Assembly (NCBI GenBank): GCA_029204225.1
Contig: CM055092.1
Span: 47,708,277 to 47,772,276, forward strand
Direction of reading: 5' to 3'
DNA from: Diphasiastrum complanatum
Lineage: Eukaryota > Streptophyta > Lycopodiopsida > Lycopodiales > Lycopodiaceae
DNA length: 64,000 nt
In this document: positions 11,096-25,466 of the stretch, piece after piece
How the letters are laid out: each line of letters starts with the position of its first letter
Position numbering within the stretch: the first letter of the stretch is position 1
The notes under the pieces: model-generated
The model's input: the letters and a program-made list of their open reading frames with translations, nothing else
Database searches by the model: none
Told to the model about the DNA's origin: nothing
Translations under genes and position numbers: made by a program

Positions 11096-11719
11096 GAATT
11101 TTGTAGCACTATCAATACACGCAATCTTGAATATACTCCAAAGTCTTGTCATCGGATATGCTTGAGCATCCCACCATGCTTGAGCTTGTCTTTGAAAACA
11201 TAACGAGGTGAAGTAGATATTATCCTCTTCAGAATAATGGTGATGATGAAAGTAAGCTTTCCAATTTAGTCAACCAAATCTTTAATACTAATGGACCTTG
11301 GTTGTCTGTCAAAAGAAAAGTTATACAATGCGATTTCAATTTGTATTTTGTCATTAGGTGGAAGTTAAAATTTTTTACTACACCAGAATCCATCATTAAT
11401 TACTAATAAAATCTTGTAAACTGTGAGTTCGCCAACTAAAATATAATCACAAAGGAATTCGATAGGTCACTAACATGTTCTTTTCCAGCCACTTAAGATT
11501 CTAGGCCCTCAAAAAATAAAGTGGTTGTGAATGGAAGGTGTAACAAACTAAATTGACATAATGGATCAACTATATACAATTTACATTTGTGCAAATGTAA
11601 GTACAAAGAAGATGGCATGGAGCCGTTGTGCTGTCTGGAGGAGATTGTGACTGCTGTTGTCAATGTCAGATCGTTGCATAGTACAAGAAGTGGTCGTGAG
11701 AAGGCTTCGACTATTCAAA
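11096..11719. other. Unassigned DNA
   Basis: No gene or repeat recognised. Confidence 0.3.
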
Positions 11720-11900
11720 GTTGTCGATTAGTCGATGACATTGAGATAGTGTGGCCTTCACGATAAGCCGGGTAAGTCAACAAGTCGGACCTCTCGATAA
11801 GTCGGACAAGTCGATATGTCAATATGTCAGTTGAGTCAACAAGTCGAACTCCCCGATATGTTGGCCAAGTCGGGCTTCCCAATAAGTCGGCCGGGCCATT
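11720..11900. repeat. Degenerate AAGTCGG-type minisatellite
   Basis: Variants of CGATAAGTCGG, AACAAGTCG and CGATATGTC recur about ten times in 180 bp (for example 11761, 11798, 11871-11890). The repeats are irregular in spacing and the open frame across them is a shadow. Confidence 0.7.
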
Positions 11901-12302
11901 CTTTTGCCTGTCTTTAGTAATAGAGTAATTCTGCAGACTGTGCGACAATGCATGTAGAATTGCAGCAATATGAAGGAACTAGATTAACATGGGATTCAGG
12001 AGAGTAGAGGAGATAAATCCAACAATTGTTTTAGTGGAAATCCATTGCCAACTCCTTTGATGAGCATTCCACCAATTTGACACTAGCTTCTTTTGTTCCC
12101 TCCATGCTTAAAGATGATCTTGGGCCTGAAACCTCGACTTTTTTGAAAATAGCTACACCATAAAGAGGGAAATCCGAGGCCTCCATGCCTCATCATGACC
12201 ATGAATATCAAGATCAAAAAATGCACAAAAGTGTTGACTGCCAAGATTTTGCATACCAGCTTGACTAATCCACAAGTTATGAACTTTTTGCATGATAGAC
12301 TT
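11901..12302. other. Unassigned DNA
   Basis: No gene recognised; GACTT (12298-12302) is the 5-bp flank of the Gypsy LTR that follows. Confidence 0.3.
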
Positions 12303-12724
12303 TGTAAAGTCCTAAACCAAGAATCCTATTCTAAACATGCCAATAACAAGCAACACAAGGGAAACAAATGGTGGACAAACCAACCCAACCAAACCTAGAT
12401 CGAACGGATCTAGCCCCCAAGCTATGGATCAATCACAAAGCGGAATGAGGCATTGCTCCAACAGCATACGACTACCAGTCACACAATCCAAAATACACTA
12501 GTGAGAGCCCAATAGGTATAGTTATACCCTCCAAGGCCCATGCACCACTAGTAGTGCACTGTGACACCGAATTGTGACACCTCACTGGACACCTCTATAG
12601 CCTATCCGGGCCACGTCATCCAGTTCCCCAATGACTCACTGATAGACCCATACAAATCCACCATCAAGAGTTTAGGCCTACAAACATTTGGACACGCTAC
12701 TTGAGACCAGTCATGGGCATGACA
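12303..12724 (-). mobile_element. 3' LTR of minus-strand Gypsy element
   Basis: A 422-bp LTR running from TGTAAAG to CATGACA on the plus strand. Its first about 120 bp recur at 16347-16468 with few changes. On its inner side (12725-12737) TTCTTCCCCCCTT reads as a polypurine tract on the minus strand, placing this as the 3' LTR. Confidence 0.85.
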
Positions 12725-12737
12725 TTCTTCCCCCCTT
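12725..12737 (-). promoter_or_regulatory. Polypurine tract
   Basis: AAGGGGGGAAGAA on the minus strand, directly before the LTR start TGTCATG. Confidence 0.8.
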
Positions 12738-12739
12738 AT

Positions 12740-13110
12740 TCAAGTTCTGTAGAACTTAAAGCTAGGAAAATTTGTCCTTAAGATCCATTCCTGATACCAA
12801 GAATCATCATTGTTTGTGCGACTCTTCCATCGAACCAGATGCTTGGTAACTATACGATTTCTCAATCGTTTAGTTCTTGTATCCAAGATCCTTCCGGACT
12901 CAAGTCGAGACACACCCAATAATTTATCCAACAGGCCCAGTTGATCTCCAAAATCAAGATGCTCTCCTTCATGTAGACTCTACTAGAGTCAGCTTACGTG
13001 AAGAACCAGATGCATTTGAGTTCCTTCTGGGAGGTCCAACTGGTATGCTAGGAATTCGATCTTTTACAAGATCTAATACGGTCCTCTATATCTAGGAGAC
13101 AATTTGTAAT
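12740..13110 (-). pseudogene. Gypsy integrase C-terminus and chromodomain remnant
   Basis: In the minus-strand sense a broken frame carries KLSPRYRGPY, LAYQLDLPEG and VLHVS (the GPY/F end of a Ty3/Gypsy integrase). Next comes ILDTRTKRLRNRIVTKHLVRWK with SWYQEW, a recognisable chromodomain. Chromodomains on integrase mark chromoviruses and are thought to steer insertion to heterochromatin. Several stops and frameshifts break the frame, and nothing upstream (13111-16330) still reads as pol or gag. The remnant ends just before the polypurine tract, as in related elements. Confidence 0.8.
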
Positions 13111-16330
<3,220 letters not shown>

Positions 16331-16346
16331 CTGGCTCTGATACCAA
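16331..16346 (-). promoter_or_regulatory. Primer-binding site, tRNA-iMet
   Basis: The minus strand reads TTGGTATCAGAGCCAG right after the LTR end CTTTACA. Confidence 0.85.
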
Positions 16347-16468
16347 TGTAAAGTCCTAAACCAAGAATCCTATTCTAAACATGCCAATAACAAGCAACAC
16401 AAGGGAAGCAGATGGTGGACAAACCAACCCAGCCAAACCTAGATCAAACGGATCTAGCCCCCAAGCTA
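16347..16468 (-). mobile_element. Truncated 5' LTR of minus-strand Gypsy element
   Basis: 122 bp closely matching 12303-12424 (start TGTAAAGTCCTAAACC). The match stops at AAGCTA (16468), where the plus-strand Tat-like element begins. With the LTR at 12303-12724 it bounds one element. Confidence 0.85.
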
Positions 16469-16539
16469 ACCCTTGTTGACAGGCGGGAGGGCTGTACTAC
16501 GCGAGATCTTTGACCCTACAGTGGCGCCGTTGCCGGGGA
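16469..16539 (+). mobile_element. LTR end and tRNA-Asp primer-binding site of Tat-like element
   Basis: About 50 bp of LTR remnant ending CCCTACA (16520) is followed after one base by TGGCGCCGTTGCCGGGGA (16522-16539), complementary to the 3' end of plant tRNA-Asp. This is a known primer site of non-chromoviral Gypsy elements. The rest of the 5' LTR is lost. Confidence 0.8.
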
Positions 16540-17443
16540 TAGGTTTCCACTAACTAGTTTAGCTGCATTTTAGCTATTTTCTTGCTTTTTAGAGTAGTTT
16601 TAGGTAGATTTTTGGGAGCTTAGAGTTAGTTTTATGTATTTTTTTGTGTTTGGACTGTTCATAGCTAGTGGAGGAAGTGTGAGAGGGTAGAAGAGGCCCT
16701 GAACAGCCTCTAAGAGCTTGGAATCCAAACCAACCAGCCAAAAAATCCAAAAAAACTCACCAATATGCATTTTGGAGGGAAAAAGAGCCCAAAATCTCAT
16801 CAGATTTTTATATCTCCAGAATCAGTGAGAATTAACACTTGCATGACTGGCAGCAGCTCCAGGACACTATCCCAGACCTGCATAGAAGCCTGCGAGAGTT
16901 AGTTCCAAGCAGATTGTGAAAACCAGAGAAAAATCATAAAAAATTCAAAAAACCCTTGAAAAAATCTAAAAAAAATCAAATCTTCATAAGAACTCTCGTA
17001 GAGCCCTCTGAAGTTCCATCTTAGTGAGACCAGAACACAGAGAAGCTTGCGAGAGTTAGTTTGATGTCTAAGTGCCTGTGCGAGAGTTCCCAGTGAAAAA
17101 AAGATGGGAAAGTACCAGTAAACCCTCGCAGACAGCAAAATTTTCAGTTCCAGTGGTCAAGAACTCTCGCAGAGGATTCTGAAATTCCATCTTAGTGAGA
17201 CCAGGACACAGAAGAGCTTACGAGAGTTAGTTTGATTCTAGTGAGCAGAAAATTGGATTTAAGTGCAAAAAAAATACTAAAAAGTGAAGATCCAGCAAAT
17301 CTTTTCAGTAAAAACCCTCTCAATCGATTCAGAATGTCAATTTACATCAGTGATGAAGTCAACGAGAGTTAGTGTGAGGATCTGGTGAAGATCAAAACAA
17401 AAAAATGGATTTGAACCCTCGTAGACAGTGAAATTCTCACTTC
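16540..17443 (+). other. Tat-like element leader with iterated CGAGAGTT motif
   Basis: Non-coding leader in which GCGAGAGTTA-like words (about 16890, 17048, 17218, 17361, 17448, 17512) and their complements (AACTCTCG, CCTCGCAGA) recur. Two longer blocks around 16990-17060 and 17160-17235 share ATCTTAGTGAGACCAG followed by ACACAG. The repetition is direct and inverted. Confidence 0.6.
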
Positions 17444-18067
17444 TTGCGAGAGTTAACTCTTGCAGAGATTTTTATGGTGAGATCTGACCCAGATCCAGCT
17501 ACTGTGAGCCTTGCGAGAGTTACTTCCCAGAGATCTAAAAGATATCAAGTTTTTTGGTTTTTCAACCTGTCAGAGGAAGAAAAATCCATTTGGGAAGCAG
17601 TTAAGACGGCTCTCATTACGCGCTTTAAACCAAGAAAGTTTCTGGAACACCCGTTCCTCCTGCTGAGCAAAGTCAAGATGGGAAAACGAGAAAGGGTCAG
17701 GGACTATATTGAGTGGGTCAAACACTTACGATCCGAGTGCAGTGCAGCCCCAACTCTCGATCACGCGGTGATCATGTGGTTCCTAGCCGGACTACCACGA
17801 AGCATCAGAAGAAAACTGAAACGACGGGAGCAGTACGCTACTCTACAAGAAGCTATGGAAGATGCCATCAGGGAAGAGGATGAGGGATCTGACGATGAAT
17901 ATCCATCCACCCACACTCCTACTCCCTCGATCGCATCATCATCATCAAACGCATCTACTCTATCCACCAAATTGCTATTGGAAAAAATGACAAAATTACA
18001 CAAACAGCAGATGGAGCAACTTACGACGCAGTTTGACCAGAAATTGAAGCCTTACAGGGAGCTGTAG
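17444..18067 (+). pseudogene. Tat-like Gypsy gag
   Basis: This 207-codon frame carries the retrotransposon Gag core: EEEKSIWEAVKTALITRFKP, KMGKRERVRDYIEWVKHLR, and IMWFLAGLPRSIRRKLK, followed by an acidic and then a coiled-coil-like tail (LLLEKMTKLHKQQMEQL). The start used here lies just before the recognisable domain, and a longer N-terminus may be frameshifted into the leader. Gag would build the particle that encloses the RNA. The frame ends at 18067 and the zinc-knuckle segment follows in other frames, so the polyprotein is broken. Confidence 0.85.
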
Positions 18068-18099
18068 AAGTAACGCCACATCAACCGGAATCAAACCAG

Positions 18100-18903
18100 C
18101 TATAGTACCCAAGACGGAAAAATGTATGGTATTCAGTGTGCACGCAAAACCATACAACGAACGAGTGTCCAGTCCTAAAGCAAAATCTGAGACTGACACA
18201 TAGATTCTGCCATCTGTGCAATGCAACATCACACGATACGGCATTTTGCCCGTTCAACCCCCGGATTGCTCAACAGAAGAGAATTCCTTATCAAACTTCT
18301 TATTCTTACCATCAAGGGGCACCCAACGTGGCACCAAGGTACGGCGCACCAAATCAACCACAGCGTATGGCCTTACCTGCTCCACCAGGGCCAGCCAATC
18401 AACAAGTGGCCCATGTAAACCTGACAGCAGCAGAACCAGAGATGCAAATGCCACCTCAACCTGAGTAGCAACAGTGGTATGGACCAGATGAACCATTTAT
18501 GGATCCTGCCATAAATGAATATGTCGCGACCTATGCAGCTCAAACTCAGCGTCAAGGCAGAAGAAATTACAACTGCTACGGATGCGGCGAAGGACACAGA
18601 ATTGCAGAATGTCCCTACAAGAAACAATATACATCCTTCTGCCAAGAATGCGGTTATGGACACTGTTTCAAGAATTGTCCATTTAAACCTAGAACCAGTG
18701 CACCTCTGAACTTCATTGCAATACAACAACCAGCAGTTCCAGCAGGGATGTCATCGAAAGGACGACAATTCCACGCTCCTGTGTTAGCTATTACGCGAGC
18801 ACGAAAGAGGAAGGAAGTGGCTCCCTCACCACCACCATCGGTCACTGACGACCAACCCTCAACTTCAGCGCCATATTCGAATGTGAGGGAAGAAAGAAGA
18901 TAG
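18100..18903 (+). pseudogene. Gag nucleocapsid region with several CCHC knuckles
   Basis: Two frames, 18136-18468 and 18499-18903, carry CCHC-type motifs in series: a degenerate one ending CTQNHTTNEC, then CHLCNATSHDTAFC, CYGCGEGHRIAEC and CQECGYGHCFKNC. Four potential knuckles is more than the one or two typical of Gag nucleocapsids. A Pro/Gln-rich linker separates the two pairs. The first motif seems to lack its first Cys (VWYSVC). A stop at 18466 splits the region. Confidence 0.75.
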
Positions 18904-19218
18904 TATCAGAAAATAAAACATTGGGTAAAGAAAGCACAAGCGGAGGAAAAAGAGCAAGAAAGAAATAATCCTGCGGAACCTCCAGTTGGCATCGAACGGG
19001 AACCGCAAATGGAATCACCATTGCGCACTGATCAGAATGATCGGTTGCACGAATATGAACCACCTTTTCACATGGTGGAGCCCAAGGAACCACACATTGA
19101 AAGGCTCACACTTTTACTGTCAAGCCGTGTTAGTTTACCACTCGGAGAACTACTATAGATTGCACCACAAGCGAAAAGCCTTCTAGCTGAATGGGCCAAA
19201 GCGGATGAGGATCCGATA

Positions 19219-20394
19219 GTGCCTGAGCCCACATATTGTAAGGGCTATGAAGAAACAAGTAATGTCCTCCACATTGGAGCAGCATGGAAAAGTGAGGAAC
19301 ACAACATCACTTTGCCAATCAAACACAAGAGATACGAGGACGAGGCGGCAGTGGTTGATAGAGGATCGTGTGTCAATTTGATCTCCACTACTTTGTACAA
19401 AAAATGGGGTATACAAGGATTGAAGCCAGCAAGATTCACCATCAAGCTAGCTGATTAATCCTGTGTGAAACCAAAAGGTGTAGTTGCCGATATCCCTGTA
19501 AAGATAGTAGGCATGCAGTTTGTAATTACTGTTGTAGTCATGGATATACCTGAATCTCCATCTGCATACCGTGTTTTACTGGGAAGACCATGGTTGAGAA
19601 CTACGCAAGTAGTATACAACTGGGGTATGGGAAAACTCACCTTCGAGAACAGAGAGCAGGCTGTAAAGGTTGATCCAACCACATGGGCGGTGAAACCTAT
19701 TGCACCCAAGGCTGATGACGGATCATCCACGATAGATCACACAATTGATCGCCCAAGGGCAGCCAAGGGGGGTCATTATCATTCAGAGATGGATGTCGTG
19801 ATATGGACGGATGCATTAGCAACTATTGACTGCCAGGCATGTCAATATGAATCAGATATGGAACCTAGTACATCTTCACCCAAGTGTTACACTATGGACA
19901 CACCCATCACATTTGGCGTGAATATGATAAACGTAGCATGGCTGTCAATGGGACCTATTGAGAACCCAGTGGACGATGATTTGGTCCCTTGGCAACATGC
20001 TCTAACTTATAATAAAGAGATTGAGCTGACTGATGAACAGGTCTTACACCACATGGACCCAGATCATTACGGAACCAGGAAAGTACCAGCTCAACCACCG
20101 CAAAAGTCTGCTATGGCGAAAGTCTCAAGGGTTGATCCACCCAAGGCACCTACGAATAAGAAGAATCAGTTGAAGCAGCGCTACAACCAGGTGATCCGTT
20201 GGAGTGATGTACCCGATGAGGCGATAGCTACAGTGGATGTGGATATTCGCAACCATGAGGCGAATGTCATGGCAGTCCCGATGAAAGACAACAAGGATGA
20301 ATCCACCAAGATGACAAAAAAGAGCAAAAAGAAAGTATTGGATTCCTTGAAGTCAATCAAGATGGACTCAGATACAGTGTCATCTTCTACATAG
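19219..20394 (+). pseudogene. Protease and linker of Tat-like element
   Basis: Frame 19219-19458 holds the protease start EAAVVDRGSCVNLIS, where the usual Asp-Thr/Ser-Gly triad reads Asp-Arg-Gly. After a stop, 19465-20394 continues with the second half, YRVLLGRPWLRTTQVVYNWG, then a long acidic linker toward RT. The Arg may be a decay mutation. The segment between 18904 and 19218 is coding-like but interrupted. Confidence 0.75.
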
Positions 20395-20691
20395 GTGACA
20401 GAAAATCAAAAAATGACTAGTCGGGCTAAGATCAATATGCTGAAAGAGGAATCTCGATGAGCGCCAGTTCACGAGATGCTTGAAACTTTCAAGAACTATA
20501 CCTTGGATGACGTGGTAATCATGATGCCGCAAGCCCAGAGAGAACCTGATCAAAGTTAGGCACCAGCGGAACAAGTCTTCGAGGGACCTGTGCGAACACA
20601 GCCAATGAACCTTGTCGAGCCAGTTGAAGAAGAAAAAATAGTGCATGTGAGGGAGCAGCTAACACCCACACAGTTCAAGAGACTATGATCA

Positions 20692-21375
20692 TTGTTGGTG
20701 AAACACAAAGACTATTTTGCATGGAGTTATAGTGACCTGAAGGGCATTCCACCAACAGTAGTCCAACACACCATACCCTTGGTGGACGGAGCAGTCCCCA
20801 AGGTAAGCCGTTATTACCGCTGCAACCCGAATTATACTAAGCTAATCAAGCAAGAGTTGCAAAAGCTGATGGATGCAGATTTCATCTATGAAATCGAACA
20901 CACGGAATGGGTATCACCGATAGTTATAGTACCCAAGAAGAACAGGAAAATGTGGATTTGTGTGAATCTGAAGGCGCTAAATGCAGTCACCAAAAAGAAC
21001 CATTTTCCTTTACCATTTACGGAAAGTGTCCTCGACAGGGTAGATGGCGCCGAAGCCTACAGTTTCCTAGATGGCTTCAACGGCTACAATCAGGTGAAGG
21101 TAGCTCCCCAGGACCAACACAAAACAACATTCGCCACGGAATGGGAAACCTATGCCTATAAAGTGATGCCATTCAGACTTTGCAATGCCCCAAGCACTTT
21201 CCAACGAGTCATGCAGGCGGCATTCAAAGATTATTTGCAAAAATTTCTGGAGATTTTCCTGGACGATCTATGCGTGCATGGACTAGATTCAGAACACTTA
21301 TCAAACTTGGAGAAGGTGTTACAAAAATGCCGTGAATACCAGATCTCCCTGAATCCAGAAAAATGTCAATTCTAG
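20692..21375 (+). pseudogene. Reverse transcriptase of Tat-like element
   Basis: This 227-codon frame spans most RT blocks: KHKDYFAWSYSDLKGI, EWVSPIVIVPKKNRKMWICVN, GYNQVKVAPQDQHKTTF, the conserved CNAPSTFQRVM, and the catalytic site as FLDDLCVHG (FLDD for the usual YxDD). It ends at a stop after NPEKCQF, a point where the intact enzyme would continue. RT copies the genomic RNA inside the particle. Flanking stops make the copy inactive. Confidence 0.9.
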
Positions 21376-21405
21376 GTGACACATGGCTGAATTTGCGACC
21401 ATATA

Positions 21406-22080
21406 GTGTCAAGACACGGGATCGCCATAGATGTATCTAAGATCAGGATCATTGTTGATCTACCACCACCGGGGATGATCTGCGAGGTCTACATTTTCAT
21501 GGGTCATGCTAACTATTATAGGATATGCATTCTTGATTTTTCCAAGTTAGTCTGGCCAATTTACAAACTCACAACGGACCCACATTGGAACGAGGAAGCC
21601 CTAAAGGCTTTTCAGAGGCTTAAGGATGCATTGGTTTCAGCACCAATCTTACGGTTACCCAATTGGTCCATTGAGTTCCACGTGCATACAGACGCACCGA
21701 AGTATGCAGTTGGAGCAGTCTTAACCCAGCCAAGTGAACACAAAAAGGATTTTCCAATCCGATTTGCAAGCCGATAGCTCAGTGATACCGAAATGAATTA
21801 TTCAACCACAGAGCAGGAAGCACTGGCAATGATCTATGCGGTTAAGAAATTTTGACACTACTTGATGGCCACACATTTTGCTTTTTATACGGACCATCAA
21901 CCCTTGCTCTATCTCGCTAATAAAACTTGCAACACCGGAAGGATCACCAGATGGTTACTTCTGTTGTTGGAGTTTGATTTTCGGATAGTAGTTCACAAGG
22001 GAAAACAACATTACATGGCAGATCACATGTCAGAATCAAAGGGAAGGAGATTCCAAACCAACCCGATGATGAGCTGGTAG
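21406..22080 (+). pseudogene. RNase H of Tat-like element
   Basis: Frame 21406-21777 finishes the RT connection (ANYYRICILDF) and begins RNase H at HVHTDAPKYAVGAVLTQ. A stop and a second frame (21862-22080) carry YTDHQPLLYL and a decayed end, where ADALSR reads ADHMSE. Stops at 21776 and 21855 interrupt it. Confidence 0.85.
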
Positions 22081-22118
22081 ATGTTGTCTTATTTTACGTG
22101 GACACAATACCAGAATGA

Positions 22119-23340
22119 GTGGCCGACATTGTTGAATATCTAATGCAGGGCCAACCAGACAAATCATTACCAAAGGAGAAACAACGGAAATTGATCTTAA
22201 AGGCTAGACCTTATCAGTTGATTGCCGGCCAGTTGTATCAAAGAGGTCCAGATGGAATTCTTCGGCGGTGTATTCTTCCTCATGAGGCCACCCAGATCGT
22301 TTCGCTTTCACATGAAGGCATGGGTGGAGGTCATTTTGCATCTGACATTATAGTTTGCAAGATCCTGCAATTGGAATGTTGGTGGCCAACGATTCATAAG
22401 GATACGGAGGAATACTTGAAAAAGTGTGATGTGTGCCAAAGGGCTAGGAGACCAACGAGATTAAATCACAACTTACTACACCCGGTCTTAGCCCAAGCAT
22501 CATTCAAAAAGTGGGAATTGAATTCACCCTGCAGCAAGGAGTTCTCAGGCTCGATACATAATCGTAGCCACAGACTGCCTCACCAAATGGGTCGAAGCCA
22601 AGGCAGTAAGAATAGCTGATGCTAGGACCACTACCAAGTTCCTTTATGAAAATATCATTATACGCTTCGGATGCCCGGTGGAGCTAGTCAGCGATCGCGA
22701 AAGCCATTTAATCAACGAGACCATCAAGGTCCTGTTGGAGGAATTCTTTGTGATCCACAGAACCAGTACACCTTATTATCCTCATGGTAATGGGCAAGCA
22801 GAATCAAACAATAAGATCCTATGTAGCGTGCTCACGAAAATAGTTGAAGCTAGCAGATCGAATCGGGAACATAAGTTGCATGCTGCACTGTGGGCATTTG
22901 GGACAGCATATAAAGGAAGCACTGATCAAATACCCTTCCAATTGGTATATGGTCAGGATGCTGTAATGCCAGTAGAGTTTTTAGTTCCTTCATTAAGGAT
23001 TGCCACCACGCAACGTCTTAATGAGTCCAAATCTCTACAACTACGCCACGAAGTTCTGCATAAATTCTGTGAAACACGCTTACTAGTTGTGCACACACTG
23101 GCAGCTGAAAAGAAAAGACGCAAGGAATGGCATGATTGTAGGTTACAAAAGAAGGATCTTCGCTGCAGAGATCTGGTCCTGATGTATAAAACCAAGGCGG
23201 TCAAGGAAAAGTTAAAATTTACAGGCGAAGGTCCTTATAGGATCAAGGAAGTTCTTAATCATGGAGCCGTGAATTTGGAAAAGCTAGATGGGACACCATT
23301 TGATACACCCATCAACGGTAGCCGGTTACACAAGTACTAG
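22119..23340 (+). pseudogene. Integrase of Tat-like element
   Basis: Frame 22119-22619 has the HHCC zinc-binding start (HEGMGGGHF, CDVCQRA). A frameshift near 22550 moves the catalytic core to the frame ending at 23340. The DDE residues can be placed in ATDCLTKWVEA, LVSDRES and GNGQAESNN. The tail (FQLVYGQDAVMPVEFLVPSLR, KFTGEGPYRI, GSRLHKY) is of the Tat/non-chromoviral type and has no chromodomain. Order PR-RT-RH-INT confirms Ty3/Gypsy. Confidence 0.9.
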
Positions 23341-24005
23341 CCACCACATTAAGGCAGATCCATATTGGGGGTGGCACATTACAAAAAGCTATTATGCTAA
23401 GCCATCATCGCTAGATCTAAGAAGATCAAGCCAAATCAAACTAGATCCATCAAGATTTAGACAGATCTGGCAAGATTGGGAAAATCCATCAGAATCCAAG
23501 AAGGATCTAGATCTAGATAGGATCAAGAAGGAAGTAGATCATCAGATTGACTGATGGATCTGTTACCAAGAATCCATCAAAATTTCTAGAGAACTACCAA
23601 CAGTCAAATCAAGCCTGCATGAAGCTGATTACTAGTTTACAAAAGTTAAAAATCAGAAAATCTCGAGATCTCATCAAAAAACACTCTGAAAGAGCACTTT
23701 TTTCTTGATTTTTTGAGATCCCCTGGTAGATAGCTCTTGAAACTTGGACAGACACCAGATCTGACTTAGATGCATCCATGAAAATCTCTGTGAGAGTTTC
23801 TGATGGAGGAATCATCATTTTCTAGTGTATGCGAGAGTTCCCAGAAGCTGAATCAGAACCCTCGCAGAGCCTCAAGGTCATCTTGCCAGCCCTTGCAAGG
23901 TGCCTAAATGGAATCAGAGCAGTAAAATTAGCCTGCCTACATGGTCTGATCTTGAAAATCCAATCACAGGAACAAGTTGTGCGAGATATCACTTCCTGCG
24001 AGAGT
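23341..24005 (+). other. 3' non-coding part of Tat-like element
   Basis: A/G-rich sequence after the integrase stop. The CGAGAG words seen in the leader reappear at about 23830, 23862 and 23997. It ends abruptly at about 24005, where a different family begins; no polypurine tract or 3' LTR of this element was found. Confidence 0.5.
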
Positions 24006-24306
24006 GAACCCTGAGCGATTTGATCGGCAACACGAACTCCGTCACCCACCGACGACACTCGATGATACGAAGAGGCAGCTTGTACCAGAACAAATACTGA
24101 CACATAGAAAGCGAACTGGCGTTCAACGTGAATATCTAGTGAAGTGGCTACGGGCTCCACTTATTGAGGCTTCTTGGGAGTACGAAGACAAACTTAAGGA
24201 GGGAGCCCCTGAAGTACTAGCAGATTATTTGCAGAAGAACCAACGCAATAGCCGTTTTTCCAGATCGGCACACAAAGCACTACCTGGCGGCATGCCTCCT
24301 CTATAA
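24006..24306 (+). pseudogene. Chromovirus chromodomain fragment, young family
   Basis: The sequence from about GAGCGATTTGATCGG onward is almost identical to 55904-56195 in the intact element. It encodes [22 protein letters not shown] and ASWEYEDKL, the integrase chromodomain, and ends in the same frame. The upstream pol is missing; the open frame back to 23977 is fused with unrelated Tat-like sequence. It is the 5'-truncated 3' end of a second copy of the 51080-57355 family. Confidence 0.92.
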
Positions 24307-24547
24307 ACATTCATGGCCATTCTGAAGTTCAAGGAACTTCCCGGTATCTTTCTTAAGTTTGCCAATAAATCACTTGCAGCTTTACACAGGTTTTACATAA
24401 GTGAACTTTATCTACACTTTTCCTGTGCTACTGCCAATGTATTTTGTAATTCAAAGTTGTTAAGGCTGGTGAATTAAGCCCGTGCCATACGTCCTAGGTC
24501 TAGTTTGGCCCTGATGAGGACATCAGCTTTTTCAAACGAGGGGAGGA
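24307..24547 (+). other. 3' UTR and polypurine tract of chromovirus fragment
   Basis: Matches 56196-56436. It includes CTGATGAGGACATCAG (about 24512) and the purine tract CGAGGGGAGGA just before the LTR. Confidence 0.8.
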
Positions 24548-25466
24548 TGTTGTAAAGCTGACTCAGGTGCACCCAGTGTGCCATGTAAGACTCAAAGGGG
24601 TGACACTCCCTAAGGTCCCAGAGCAAGTTAGAACGTCAAGGACTGAGCCTCCGACCTGTGGTGAGCCAGTCAAGTAGTCACAAGTCATGAGCTAGCTCTG
24701 CAGCTCGAGTCATGGCCTAGTCAGGAAGCAAGTTGATTCTACCACCGGAACGGATCCCGGGACCCATGTCCGAGAGCCAGACTGATTCTGCCAAGCTTGC
24801 CAGGCTTAATCAACAAAATAAAAACTAAGTCCCAAAAGGCGTGCTTTACCAGAAAGCACTATGTTTCAGAACAGAGGGGGTGCGCCGAATCACAACAGAA
24901 CTATAGGGGGAGTCTGGCAGACAGAAACTTGGGCAACTCAACCAGCGCCAAGAATCCAGTTGCCAGGTCTCAGCTCCCTCTACCAGCACGAGCCAGGCAC
25001 AATGCCCAGCACGTGTTGGTGGCCCCGAGACCGGTCAGTCTATGTATGAATGTAACCTCTTCCAAATCTAATAAAGTTGATCCTTGGGGATGATTACCAT
25101 TTCGGTTTCGCCTCCGGGACTGGTCCAAGTGGAAGGACCCTTACTACAACCTTTTTGCGTCGTTGGCGCCTAAGGGTCCCTGTCATCGACATGGGGCTTG
25201 CCGCTATGCCAATCGATCAGTTTGGCGACCACTATGCCTTGGGTTTCATGTGTGGCTTGTCTTTGCCTTTGGTTACCTTTTGGGGACGGATTCTGAGTTG
25301 GCTTTTGGGTTGGTTGGGATTCCAGTTTTCTTAAGTCTGAATGGTTAAGCTTGTTACGTTTCTGAGTTGGCTTTTACGTAAGTGCATGATGGATGAATGT
25401 TAGACTTAAGTGCGTGTTGGGGAAACCGCTCAAGTCCCAGCGCCCCTTTGAGGCGCCGGCGCAACA
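24548..25466 (+). mobile_element. LTR of young chromovirus family, third copy
   Basis: A 919-bp LTR from TGTTGTAAAGC to GCGCAACA, matching the two LTRs of the intact element at 51080-51997 and 56437-57355 with scattered substitutions. It carries an AATAAAG polyadenylation-like signal near 25068. It is the 3' LTR of the truncated copy starting at 24006. Confidence 0.92.

Noticed and set aside
24797-25334. 98- and 85-codon open frames conserved in three LTR copies (also at 51329-51866 and 56686-57223)
   Set aside because: They lie inside the chromovirus LTR and recur because the LTRs are nearly identical; no start context or domain supports a protein.
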